DNA of 64,000 nt, taken from positions 1,736,001 through 1,800,000 of the forward strand of contig JAPYXD010000738.1 in NCBI GenBank assembly GCA_030998225.1. Reading direction: 5' to 3'. The stretch's first letter is position 1, and the number at the start of each line of letters is the position of its first letter. Position numbers and translations under genes: made by a program. The notes below the pieces were generated by a model. The model made no database searches and was not told the DNA's origin. It saw only the letters and a list, made by a program, of their open reading frames with translations. The stretch comes from Diplolepis rosae (lineage: Eukaryota; Arthropoda; Insecta; Hymenoptera; Diplolepididae). Shown here one piece after another: positions 10,900 to 22,430 of the stretch.

Positions 10900-11345
10900 T
10901 TTACCATTATTTGAATTATAAATTTAATATTATAAAATTCTAAAGTTAAATATAAAGGTCAATCCAAATAACAAATCGATGCATACAATATGGCACGGGC
11001 AATTGGTAAAATAACAAACTAACAAGATATAAAGAGAGTGAGAGAGAGAGAGAGGTGTTCTGTACCTTATTAGTTCCTTAAGTTCCCTTAAGTATAATCC
11101 TCAGAGGTGTGACTGAGATGCGATTCCCACAGGTGTAACTGCGAAGGAGTGAATATCCACAGGTGTGACAAGGACACAACAACTATTCACCCTTTTTGGC
11201 ACTGAGTCTAAGATCCCTTCAAGGAGAGTAAAACGGACCACGGTAAATTTATGACTCTCGGGTCTTCACACTGTCAAACTGCACGGTATAATTATCTCAC
11301 GCTGAGAATCCTTTTTAGTTTTTTAGAAAATGCCGCACTTAAATT
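10900..11345 (-). repeat. Remnant of the B1 3' LTR
   Basis: The run from the GA repeat at 11037 through the tracts CACAGGTGTGACAAGGACA and CTCTCGGGTCTTCACACTGT matches the B LTRs at 29857-30625 and 46091-46986. The first part of U3 (rightmost about 230 bp) is missing: CACTTAAATTCTG joins straight to sequence that in B2 lies beyond the polypurine tract. The left boundary is unclear. Confidence 0.7.
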
Positions 11346-11606
11346 CTGTTCCCCTAGTTCGAGCGCGGGGATGAAGCATCCGCGATCGAATCTTCGGAAA
11401 AAGAATACATTCATTAATGTTTTTGCAGAGATACATTCAAATTCTCTTTCTGACATAGTAACAAAATGTAAATGATAAATACAACATTCATTTCGGCGTC
11501 TGTTTTAAAATTTGAATTCTTTGCATTTTACTATTTGATACATTCCAATATCGACCATGTTTTTTTTCTTTTTGAATGTCATAAAAATTTATATTATCTT
11601 AATATT
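11346..11606 (-). other. 3' untranslated end of B1
   Basis: Matches 46995-47220 of B2, the stretch just inside the 3' LTR, starting CTAGTTCGAGCGCGG. It stops in a T run at 11607. This shows that B1 and B2 share the same 3' end. Confidence 0.65.
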
Positions 11607-11719
11607 TTTTTTTTTTTTTTGGTGAGGAGGAAAAATGGCAAAATCTTTTATAGACGTTGTACAGGACTCTCCTAGGACGGGTCTGAACTGAACTGAAGCC
11701 TAATGACCATCGTTTGCGT

Positions 11720-11780
11720 CGGGATCATCTTTTCTGATGAGGCGCATTTTTGGCTCAAGTCTCGGGAGACATTTGGCCGA
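11720..11780 (+). pseudogene. Mariner-type transposase fragment
   Basis: One frame reads IIFSDEAHFWLK, the conserved motif around the second catalytic Asp of mariner-like transposases. No flanking transposase could be followed and the frame closes soon after, so this is a scrap. Confidence 0.5.
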
Positions 11781-12070
11781 TATATTGTTTAAATCATAAA
11801 TGTCATAGAATATCCAATATAATAAAAAAGATTTCGATCAATTCCGAATGAATATTCAGTGTCTTTTTTCAATTTCAAAACATATCACCCTTATTGGGAA
11901 ACCCTTTACATCCGCGGCCACGCGCTCACTAGGCAAACCGACTGGCCGCGCCACCCAGGGGAGAAACAAACAGATAGCTCCCCCGAACGACGCGGACAGT
12001 CAAGTCTACCCGAGACGCAGGACCGCGGGTGCAGGCCCCGATGCGATTTCTACTGGCCCTCCCCGTTGTT

Positions 12071-14860
12071 TCACTCCCGACGCCCATCAAGTTCTCTCGT
12101 CTTCATCACAAGTGTGACGAATGACTCGATGAGCGTCCAGAACCGTTCAGACTGGAGCATGAGAGGGACCATCGTGTCAGGAGTAAGTTCAGAACCCACC
12201 GCCTGACCGAGGACCTTCCTAGACACACCCCATTTTGCGGAGACGAAGAGTGCGTGCTCTGCGTTATCCACCGGGAAATCGCAGTAGCAACACGTCTCCT
12301 CGTATCTCTTCTTAAAGCGCCTCAAGTACGCGTTAAAACAGCCATGGCCCGAGAACGCTTGCGCCAAGTAAAAGCCGACTTCCCCGTGCTTTCTGTTCAG
12401 CCAGGTGGCGAGCTCCGGGATCAGGCGGTAGGTCCATCTCCCTGTCTGCTCACCATGCCATCTCATCTGCCATTTCTCGACGAGTCTGCGCCTTCCATCT
12501 TTGCGGATGGCCTCCTTCGCGCGAGCGATTTCCTGCAGGTCTGCGCAGTTAAGCTCCTTGCGAAGCTGAAAGGTTTCCTGCCTTTCCTCCGCCAATAAAT
12601 CTATTGGCGGGACGCTCGCCAGGACCAGCGCAGCACCCGTCGAGATAGTTCTATATGCCGAAACTATTCTCAGCGCGACAAGTCTCTGCGCCGAGAACAG
12701 CTTCTTCTGGATAGCATGGTTTTGCAAGGCATTGGCCCAAACCGGAGCTGCATAAAGCAGCTTCGAATGGACCACGCTCGCCACCAATCTTCTTTTCGCT
12801 TCCCTGGGTCCACCAATGTTTGGCATAAGCCGGGCCAACTTCGCTCCACATTGGATGGCTTTGGCAGCTACGATCTTTAGGTGTTCGCCAAAGCTAAGCC
12901 TACAATCCAGCTGCTCCCCCAGGTACTTAATGCTTGTTTTCCACTCACTTCGTGCTCTCCGAGAACGATCCTCCGATATTTGAAGGATCTCCTGTCCGTA
13001 ATGAGCAAAGCCTCGGTTTTCTCAGGGGCCATTTTAAGGCCTCTGCCAACCAACCAGCGATTCGCCCGCCACAGACTTTCATTGATCCTGAGCTCTAGGA
13101 TTCCGACGTCGTCAGCGGCGCACACGACAAGTGCGTCATCCGCGAAGCCAACGATGCTCGTTCCAGCAGGTAGGTCCATGCGCAGAAAGTCATCGTACAT
13201 GACGTTCCGAACGAGTGGACCCACTCGCGACCCTTGAGGAGCGCCACATGTCATCTCTTCTTGAAGAGACCATTTGTCGCCCTCGTATATCGCCCACCTG
13301 TCGCTCAGATAGTCATCTATCATTCGCAACAGGTAGTTCCAGGTCTGGAACCTTTTTCCGCATCATCGCCTCGATGCAGATGTCCCATCTCGCGGTATTG
13401 AACGCATTGCGTATGTCAATGCTAATAAACGCACAGAATCCCTTACGCTTACCAGTTCCTTTTCTTGCATTTGTGGCAATGTTAACCACAGCTTGGATGG
13501 CGTCCACGGTGGACCTGCCTTTCCTGAATCCGAACTGGTTTTCCGAGAGCCCGTTCTCTTCGACCAATAGAGCCTGAAACCGTTGTAGAATTAACTCCTC
13601 CAGAAGCTTCCTCATCGTATCCAATAAACATATTGGTCTATACGACGAGGCAACCCCTATAGGTTTGTTGCCCTTCCTCAGCAGAACCAACCTCTGCTTC
13701 TACCAATCCGCGAAGAACCTCCGGTCCCGAAGACAGGAGTTAAAGGCTTCTCGGAGGATCTCCGGGTATGCCCTAATCACCTCTTTGAGGATCTCGTTCG
13801 GCACCCCGTCGATACCCGGCGCTGTATTTGCCTTAAGCCTTCCACCCGCTCTCTTTAGTTCTTCGAGTGTGAAGAGTTCTTCGCGCCGGACCACGAAGGA
13901 ACTTCGGTCCCGTCTTTGGAACGGCTCCACGTGTGGGAACAAGCTTCGCACAATGTACTTGACTCGATCGGGATTATCCAGGCCCGGGGTCTTTCTTCTA
14001 GCCACCAATCTCTTGGTGACTATTTTGAAGGCGTGACCCCATGGGTCCTTATCGACCTCCCCGATCAAGTCTTTCCAGCATTGAAGTCGGCATTTATTTA
14101 TGCCTCGCATCAAAGCTGTTTTTGCCCCTTTCCATGCCTCGTGCAGCGTAGCATCCCCCTTTGAACAGGTGAATTTTCGCCGCGCTGCGAGGCATTCTCG
14201 ACGTAGGGCTGCCAACTGGTCGTTCCATCAGTACATCGAAACCTTGGCTTGACTGCGCTTACGGCGTGGCATCGAGTAGTCACAAGCCGCGACCACCTTC
14301 TGCCTCACCGAGCGTACAGCAGCTTTAAACGAGCCAGCAGGGCAGACCCAACCAAGCTCATCTATCAGCCTGGTTTCTTCGAGGTATTTGTGAAGTCTTT
14401 CCCTGCTGAGTCGTCTTGTGTTCCAGGAGGGGCTCCTTCCTTCGCCGCCCCTAACCTTATCCACCGCTTGACACCCTTGTTCCAGAATAAATTCGATGCA
14501 CCGGTGGTCACTCAAGGTAATTACCTCGAGGACCGACCAGTCGCTTATCCTTGAAGCGAGGCGAGGTGCGGCAATGGTGAGATCAATTATTGACCCCCCC
14601 GCTCCTCGTCTGAACGTGAAATCCCCGCCCTGATTCAGGACTATCAGGTCGTTCCTAGCGACCATCTCGCCAACCAAGATTCCCCTCCTATCTAGGCGGG
14701 CCTCACCTCACTCGGGCGACTTACTGTTGAAGTCCCCCCCTATGAGGGATTGCCCGATGGCCTCACGGAGGCTTTCCTCAAAGAGGAGGATCTGGGTCTC
14801 AAACACATCGAAGGGATCGTCGGTGGAGAAGTAGCAGCTGTACACACGCACACCCGCCTT
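12071..14860 (-). pseudogene. R1-like ORF2: endonuclease and reverse transcriptase
   Basis: Endonuclease remnants include LIGGDFNSKSPEW (about 14710), then DLTIAAPRLASRISDW and SDHRCIEF. RT follows in pieces: NTAPGIDGVPNEILKE, SYRPICLLDTM, NQFGFRKGRSTVDAI, CAFISIDIRNAFNTARW, CGAPQGSRVGPL and the catalytic GFADDALVV. The C-terminal region 12071-12838 ends with a CCHC-type motif CCYCDFPVDNAEH. Several frameshifts separate these blocks, so it cannot act. Confidence 0.85.
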
Positions 14861-15218
14861 ACAACTCCTGGCCAAGTGTCCCGTGGCGCCACATCTCCAA
14901 CAGATGTTTTTTCTGTCGGGGTTGCTGCAGCCCCGGGACCCGTGGCCGTACCCAAGGCACCTGAAACAGCGGGCGACTTCCACGTGCCCGCGAATGCGGC
15001 AAGCAACCCACCCGATCCTCAGATTACCTAGCTGAAGCAGACGCGCGGCGTCTGCCTCAGCCAGGCGGATCGCTGCAGTCGTCACCCCACCAAAGCGGGT
15101 GAAGAGCCTGCAGGACCACTCAAAAGTAAAGTAAATTATGCAATAATTAAGTAAGTAAATTAAGTAAATTATGCACAGGGCAGAAGCAACCTCCTCTTTT
15201 TCAACGGTCTCGTCGAGG
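14855..15218 (-). pseudogene. R1-like ORF1 C-terminal part fused to endonuclease
   Basis: Encodes two zinc knuckles, CFRCLGYGHGSRGC and CWRCGATGHLARSC, preceded by RIGWVACRIR as in R1 ORF1 proteins. Right after the second knuckle the frame continues into endonuclease sequence (VYSCYFSTDDPFD), so the end of ORF1 and the start of ORF2 have been deleted and the two fused. Confidence 0.75.
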
Positions 15219-15249
15219 TAGGATTAATATTGGATAAAAAATAGGATGT

Positions 15250-16578
15250 TTACATGTGGTTGGATTTAGGTCTAGAAGTTTTTTGGAGAAAGGGGGAAAC
15301 AAGGCTACTAAATGTTGAGGAGTTTCTTGGTGGAACTGGAGGGGGTAATTGGGTTAATTTGTCTACTTTAAAAATATTTCGTCTACGGCACTCTTTTGTA
15401 GCATGCATTTGAGTGTTACAAAATCTACAGGAATTTTCCCAAGGTATTAATTTTGGCCTTGGATCGGTTTGAATACTTTGATTTTTAGTTTTTTGAATTT
15501 ATTATCATCATTATTATAGAATTTTTCGTCGCAGAGATCGTATGATCTCATTAGTAGTAACAATAATCTTAATGCTGCTCTATTTTCTGCTCATTCGCTA
15601 GTAGAGCCGGCTAGTATAACAAAATGTTAATTTATATTAATTTGTGCAAGAAAAAATGACTTTGTTTTCGAATTTGGGTCAGGATAGACTGTATACTGCG
15701 GTAACGGCAATCCAAATTTTATCGTGAATTTTCATAAAATTTCTACATGATTTAAAAATCCCATGGAGTCTGTTCTGTATATCTTTTTTTGGTAAGTTGG
15801 TACGTGGGTAGGCTAATTTCCTGAATCGGTATGGAATGTTTATATTAGAATTTATTGTATTGGTTGGGAGGTCTATATCCGCATTTAAAACATTTTTTAA
15901 AGCTTTTTGTAGAGGAACATTTTGTAGTATGATTATTTTTTTCATTTTATATGAATTTGTATTTTTATCACGATTGTTATTTGAAGTAATAGGTTTTGTT
16001 ATTTGGCTACTCGTTGAAGGTTTTGGATCGTTTATAGATGATTCTTGAATTGTTACATGCAAATGTTCTAGTGACTTTATCAAACTTAGTTCATATTTCT
16101 CGTCTTTTTGCGAAAGAGAATTAATAACTTCTATTGCAGCAAAATGCTTAGCTGTTATTATCGAGTTTGCTATTCCTATTTGTTTTATGTTGTTAATGAA
16201 ACAAATTGCTATGTATGTTAAGTCTTTTTATGAGGTTTTTATTCGTAATACTGTATATTTTGGATACTCAAATTTATTTTGAGTGCAAATTCCATTTAAT
16301 TTTTTGCAATTTTTACTAAAAGAATTTGGTTGGACGTTTTGATTTGTTTCCTTTGATTCATTAAATAAGGCATTATATAAATTTAGTGCTACCTTTTGCT
16401 TTACATTTTCTTTACCTTTGCCACTATTCATTATTATATCATTTTTATATTGTAAATTAACGTGAAATAGACATTCATTATAATTGGTTTCTTCAATGAG
16501 TATCTCCTAAATAAGGGGTGGATCTTCATTTTGTTGAATAATTTTGTTTAGTAAGGTTGTTAAAGGAACATGCGACAT
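15250..16578 (-). pseudogene. B1 multi-dsRBD protein with CCHC zinc knuckle
   Basis: ATG at 16578 follows CATCTTCAG by one base. Three dsRNA-binding-domain patterns lie in series. dsRBD1 (about 16578-16360) has helix 1 VPLTTLLNKII and helix 2 VKQKVALNLYNAL. dsRBD2 (about 16290-16110) has YPKYTVLR and later ITAKHFAAIEVINSL. dsRBD3 (about 15800-15540) keeps traces of the domain whose B2 copy reads LPLPQYTVYPD. A Ser/Asn-rich linker separates 2 and 3. The knuckle CRFCNTQMHATKEC (about 15390-15430) follows. Breaks: an in-frame TAG in dsRBD1 and frameshifts in dsRBD2 and dsRBD3. A triple dsRBD layout is seen in host TRBP/Loquacious/Staufen-type proteins. A role in shielding element RNA from Dicer is inference. 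Confidence 0.72.
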
Positions 16579-16741
16579 TCTGAAGATGTTAGATTTGGAT
16601 AGAGTAGTGGGTTCTACTCAGTTCCTCTTTTAGTTCAGAGTGAGGATAAAGAGTTGTGTTTGTATTATTGTGATCTTTACTTGTATTAGTATTTGCGTAA
16701 TACGATAAACTTTTAGGTGCCTCTTTCGAGCTTTGTGGCGT

Positions 16742-18283
16742 TTAAGGTGTTAGCAGTTCTTGATGCCTCTCAGCAGGAGGTCCAGAAGGTCGATGGGTAC
16801 CTAAGTGTAATAAGAGCTTAGTGACCAAATCCCAGAAGGCGCCTAGTAGATGGAGAGACCATCCAAATAATCTGTGTAGTGCATATCCATGAATAATGGT
16901 ATCCGCTATTAATTTGATCACTCTAATTATTATAATTAGTCCAGTTAGGCCTGCACTAGTAGTTCCAAAACTTGTAAAAATTGTCCAAAATCTACCCAAA
17001 GCGAATTCAGCAATTCTATCAATTACTTCTTGGTTAAACAAATTTGTTAATAATATTCCTTGATCAATAGTTGGATGTTCTGTTATTTCTCTAGCTAAAA
17101 AATGTTAAATTATCGGTTTTTTTGCTAGAATATAATAGAATCTCGTAGCTTATCAAGGTCAGATTGAGAATAAATGCCACTTGTTGCTAAGGATGAAGGA
17201 TTCGTGTATTTCCAGGTTGCTTTTGTAAGAGGTTTAATTATAGTTGGTGCTATGGATTCAACAGGATTCGGAAGTAATTCATACCAAGTTTCACCGAAAA
17301 GGTACCTTGATGGGAGGAAAGAATTGCAATTTGTTTGGATACCGGATTTTCTTAATATAGTATATGAGTTCGTGGAGAAAGGGAAAAGGATTGATTTCCT
17401 CTAAATATTGGTAGTTGCAGATAACATTCTTCAATTTGCGATATTTTACTTCAACCGGTATACATTTTACGATATGTACTACTTCTCCTGCAATTACTGA
17501 CATATATTCTGGACCTTTCATCAAATGATATGCAAATTCGTCTGGTGATTGGGTTGCTAAGGTTAATGTATTTCTAAAAACTCCACATATATAAATTTAG
17601 AGTTAACTTATGTAAAAATGTCCATATTTTGAACTTCTAAATGTTTATTTTCTAAAAATGAATTTCCAGGTCTGGTTTCCAAAATTAATAATTTTGGATG
17701 TTCGGTTTGTATTTAAACGTAACTGCAAACTGGTTTTCTTGTTTTTTCAGCCAATACAAAGATTATATATATATATTTGTTAAAATTACATACGTCATCA
17801 GGTAATGTATCTTAGAGTGTTTGTCCATATTCTACGTCTGTACAGAATGTGTCTGAAAGTGTGCATATTATTCCAGATCCTAATTGAATTTTATTTGAAT
17901 ATAAATAAATAGTCGCGTAATGTTCTTGTAAAGTTATTTTGAATATTGCTTAGACCACGACATTATTCCATGTTCCGTATGGGTCAGAAAATTGTGTACC
18001 AGTACCGTCTCCATTAGGTGTTACAGAACCTGCTAAAGTAACGCTATGAAATGAAGTTTCATTTACTTGTTACTTTGATATCTGAAGAGAAGGGGTTACT
18101 AAAAATGTTCCTATTGTGTGCATTTGATTACATTGATCTCGTGTAACATCATGTATATATTCACTGTGGCCATTTGCAACTATGGAACTGTGAGAATGCA
18201 TACCACAATGAGAGATGGCGCGTCGAATTTCTATTTTGCATTGTATTACTTTTGTATTTGAAAATCCACTTAATTGTAAAAGT
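16742..18283 (-). pseudogene. B1 G-type envelope glycoprotein remnant
   Basis: The N-terminal third is missing; the first env sequence, at 18283, is LLQLSGFSNTK-like as in B2. Multiple stops and frameshifts lie in the middle. The last frame (16742-17041) is open: an amphipathic stretch, a long hydrophobic segment (SAGLTGLIIIIRVIKLIAD) that should be the membrane anchor, then a cytoplasmic tail. It supplies the C-terminal end that is outside the window for element A. Confidence 0.65.
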
Positions 18284-18398
18284 CATCTTGCTTAAAAATT
18301 CCAGTTTGAATTAAGTATGGCCAGAGAGATCCGATGTCGATAAAACAGGGAACTATTTCAATGAGATCATCTATGCATTTGCAAAGAATTTGTTCCAT
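18270..18398 (-). pseudogene. B1 CARD remnant, N-terminal half
   Basis: A 42-codon frame from ATG at 18398 encodes a CARD N-terminal half: IDDLIEIVPCFIDIG, SLWPYLIQTGIF, KQDD. This lines up with the element A CARD (IWPFLIRNKIF, NRDD). The RGP half is lost: sequence jumps at about 18283 into the middle of env, and the frame closes at 18270. It sits between the integrase stop (18588) and env, the same slot as in A. TTATTGCAG ends 5 nt before the ATG. A second family member in the same slot makes the CARD call stronger than either sequence alone. Confidence 0.68.
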
Positions 18399-18587
18399 TA
18401 TATCTGCAATAATGTGTTACGTCTTAAATTTCATGTTTGTTTTGTTTTATATATATATATATTTTATTTTATATATTTTTACTATTTATCGACAAAATAA
18501 AATTTCTATATCTTTATTTAAACTGATATTTATATATATATATATTTTTTTTTGTAATTAAAGTAAAGATATTTTGTTTCATTTTTA

Positions 18588-21500
18588 TTAATTTTGTACT
18601 TGCACATGTGAGCGTTTTAGTCTATTAATGTGAACTACAGTAGGTTTGCCTTTATAGCTTATTTTTAAATTCTCTTTTCCTAACACTTCCAGTATTTCAT
18701 AAGGCCCTGTAGAATGGCTGTCAAGTTTTTTAATTTTACCTCCTTTTAATAAAAATACGTTATCTCCAATTTTTACTTCTAAAGGATTTATTTTTTTATC
18801 ATAATATATTTTCGAATTTTCTTTTGCTGAAATAATATTCTCTCTTGCTTGTGTTCGCATTTTGTGTAGTTGTGTTACGAAATTAATTAAATAATCATCA
18901 TACGTTTGTAATTTTTCTTTTTGTGTTAAAGGGTCACTGGAAGGTTCACGAGCTAGTTTACCAAACACCAATTCATAGGGTGTGCATTTTATGCCTTCAT
19001 GTATACTAGTATTATACGAGAACATTGCTACACTACCATCGGAAATTGTGCGCACGGAGCTTGTGATCGCTATTAAAAATCACTGCTGACTTTGAACCAC
19101 GATATCTCGGTGAAAAAAAGAGATAGTGCATGTTTTAACATACAGTTGAAAAGCTTATGAAATTCCACATCTAGTGATGCTCAATCAATATTTTGCTGAC
19201 TTTCTGAAAAGAATACAGCACGTGAGGAGTAAAAAAAAAACTCAAGATTTTCTCAAATTCTCTACCTCAACTTCAACTTTTTGCATGAGCTAGGAAATTT
19301 TTTTCCAAAATCTGAAAATTTCAAGTCATAAAGTATAAAGTCGTATCTTTAATTTAAGCCAAGATAACTTGAAAAATATTCATGAGTACCCGAGATACGA
19401 TTAAAAATGTTTAATCGTATCTGAGTTGAATTTTAATCGACGATCACGATTCTCGGCCGGTGTGTTGCTGGCCTCCTTCGTTGAGGCAGGACCGAATAGG
19501 CCACGCACAAAGGTGGCTCTTAAGTGGAGCTCTCTTATATGTTCTTTGATCCAAGAACGTGTTTCCTTTATTGCCTTTCCTTTCATTCTTAGATAATATT
19601 TACAATAACAATTAAAATGTTCATTAATGTTCTAGTTTATAAGAATTTTAAGAAATAAAAAATGTTTACATATCATTGATCTATTCGTTAATATGGGGAT
19701 AATATTGGATTTAAATAATTTTAAATAATCACAAATAACAATAAATATTTTCTGAAATTTAGAATAATTAGAAATGAAAATTACTAATGAACAGAATCAA
19801 AAATACATATAGGAGGGCTCCACTTAAGTGCCACCTTTGTGCGTGGCCACTTCTGTCCTGCTTCAACGAAGGAGGCGAGCAACAAACCGTCCGAGAATCG
19901 TGATCGTCGATTAAAATTCAACTCAGATACGATTAAACATTTTTAATCGTATGTCGGGTACTCATGAATATTTTTCAAGTTTTCTTGGCTTAAATTAAAG
20001 ATACGATTTTATACTTTATGACTTGAAATTTTCAGATTTTGGAAAAAATTTTCCTAGCTCATGCAAAAAGTTGAAGTTGAGGTAGAGAATTTGAGAAAAT
20101 CTTGAATTTTTTTTTAACTCCTTACGTGCTGTATTCTTTTCAGAAAGTCAGGAAAATATTGATTGAGCATCACTAGATGTGGAATTTCATAAGCTTTTCA
20201 TCTGTATTTTAAAACATGCACTATCTCTTTTTTTCACAGAGATATCGTGGTTCAAAGTCAGCAGTGGTTTTTAATAGCGATCACAAGCACCGTGCGCACA
20301 ATTTCCGACGGTAGTGTTGTTCAAGCCAATCATCCCATTCTGAATTTTGTGCAACAAATTGTTTGAGATATTCTCCTAAAACGAGATGTGAACGTTCTAA
20401 TGACCCGTTTTATTGATGGTGAAAAGCTGTAGTACGATATTGTTTAATTCTAAAACGTTTTGCCTATCCTTTTAATAAATTACGTGAAAAATCTTTGCCT
20501 TGGTCAGTAAGTACTCCTTTCGGTGATCCAAATATACAAATAAATTTTTTCACGATAGCATCTGCTATCGTAATAGCCTTGTGATAAGGAAGAGGTATTG
20601 CTAAAGAATATTTGGTAAAATTGTCTTGTATGATTAGAATATACAAGTTACCAGATTTGGTTTCAGGTAGTGGACCAACAATGTCCATTGATATTTTTTC
20701 AAAAGCAGTAGTGGGTGTGTCAGTGATTACCATAGGATTTTTTGTTTCGACTCTTATTAATTTTTCCAGTTGACATTGTAAACAGCCTTGAATATATTTT
20801 TGAATGTCTACTTTCATATTTTCCCAAAAAAATTTTTTGGCGAATTCGGCTATAAGTTTTTGTAACGCCTTTATGGCCTCCTAATGCTGAAGAATGAGCT
20901 TCTTCAATTAAATGAGTTCGTTGTTCCTTTGTTGGATATTGCGTTATTCAGTTGCAAACTATGATTTTTGTACTTGAATTTGAAAAACTTGAATCGAAAA
21001 TTGATTTCACTTCTTCCCAAGGTATATGATTCATTCTGGAAGTTTTAGAAATACTAATTGATCGCAATTTCAGATTTTAAGATAATTCATGTAATGAGTA
21101 GATTGATAATTTTATATTATTTAAAGTTTCGGATAAATTTTTTTTTAGTTTCTTCTTCAATTGGAAGTGAAAAATGGTAGTAGTTTCCTTTCATTGTTTC
21201 TTTTGCTATCCCTTTTTGTAAATTTTTAAATTTTGGTAATGTTTCACGTTTTTCTATAGTTTTTGATCCGTTGTCGCGAGGAGTTCCATTTGTTGTAACC
21301 AAATAAGCATAAGTATCTTTTCGCATAGTTAACTGATCGCGAAATTCAACTTTTGTTTTCCTTGTTACAATTTTTCCTGTTTGAGAGTTTATAGGAGGAG
21401 GTTCTGGGGGTGGACGATTATAATTATCATGATCATTATCGTTTTTTCCAGAATTTATTTGAGATCTTCGGTTTAGTTTCAAATTTTCATTAAAATAAGG

Positions 21501-22430
21501 CTCTTCCAATTCTTCTTCCCAATTTGTCTTCTTGGTTTTCTTCAAACTTCTCTTCAAAATTTTTCTCAAGATTATCGCCAAAATTTTCTTCGAAATTCTG
21601 TTCAAAATTCTTTTTGAAATTTTCTTTAAAATTTTCTTCCAAATTTTCTTCATAACTTTCTCCATGGTTTTCACTTCGTTCGCTTCCAAATCCATTCATA
21701 TTTTTTGGCTTCTTGGCATTCTTTTTCTTTTTGTTTTTATTTTTGCTTGAGTTTGTTTCAAATAATCTAAATAATCAGGATCAGAGTCGGAATCTGATTC
21801 TACTTTTGTTCGGCTTTCTTTCTGCATATTTATTTCTGGTAATTCATTTTCATATATTTGTTTTCTTGGTCTATCTCTGTTCCTTTTTGTATGAGAAAAT
21901 ATTTGTTTAATTTGTAAGTAGATCTTTTCTTGTGAAAAAATCACCTCGTGGTTTTTTCACAAGAGGTTTAGAAGCAAAATTTTCATCTAATTTTTCTTGG
22001 ATTTCATTTTGATTCAAATTTTTTGCATTTTGTTGTTGTATTCTCTTTTGAGCTCCTTTAGTAATAGTTTTCCATGATAAATTTTTATATTTTTTGGAAA
22101 AAATTGGACTTAATAAAAATATTGTCATAAAAATAAGTCTTGATGCCATATTTTTGAATAAATTTGTGAATTTTGAAATATTCTTACCAATCTCACTAAA
22201 TGATTCTTCACTAAGAAATTCTTGTAAAAATTCTGGAATTTTTAAGTCAATATTTAATATTTGGGCTTCTGAAATTTCGCTAAAACGATTTACGTAGTCT
22301 GGTGCGACTACTGGATTTAAGTTTCTTCGTTTTAAAAGTCTTACCTCATTTTTAGAGTTTTCTTGTTTATTCCTTGTAAAAGTTTTCATGGAAAAAATTT
22401 TTTCTTGAGATGTCATAAAAGTATCATTGT
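18588..22430 (-). pseudogene. pol: B1 pol: AT-hook linker, macro-like domain, integrase (broken)
   Basis: The integrase C-terminal part (18588-19030) has the GPY/F module (STGPYEILEVLG). It is separated from the catalytic core (20317-20830; KISMDIVGPLP, LTDQGKDF) by the fold-back insertion. Upstream come the macro-like region (DTYAYLVTTNG...), a Glu/Asn/Lys-rich linker with frameshifts, and RNase H remnants. At least five frame breaks are visible. The same region in B2 is better preserved. Confidence 0.85.
19031..20316. mobile_element. Fold-back DNA transposon inserted in B1 integrase
   Basis: Arms of about 500 bp are inverted copies. The left end is CACTACCATCGGAAATTG and the right end is the reverse complement of CACTACCGTCGGAAATTG. 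A spacer of about 270 bp lies between. The flanks read gcTA and TTgttcaag, where B2 has an uninterrupted gcTAgttcaag, so the target duplication was TA with one later change. TA duplication fits the Tc1/mariner superfamily, but no transposase is present. A 61-codon ORF at 19401-19586 (minus) also occurs in the second copy. Confidence 0.8.

Larger units (their letters stand above)
11908..15218 (-). mobile_element. R1-clade non-LTR retrotransposon, decayed and 5' truncated
   Basis: GC-richer than its surroundings. Minus-strand gene pieces give ORF1 knuckles, endonuclease, reverse transcriptase and a C-terminal Cys/His motif in R1 order, in at least five broken frames. The 3' part (11908-12085) matches the short poly-A-ended R1 fragment at 36055-36296. 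An AT-rich insertion of about 60 bp (15120-15175) interrupts ORF1. The right end meets B1 sequence at 15218/15219. Confidence 0.85.

Noticed and set aside
12254..14164. Plus-strand ORFs of 80-120 codons opposite the R1-like element
   Set aside because: They are antisense shadows of the GC-rich LINE coding strand.
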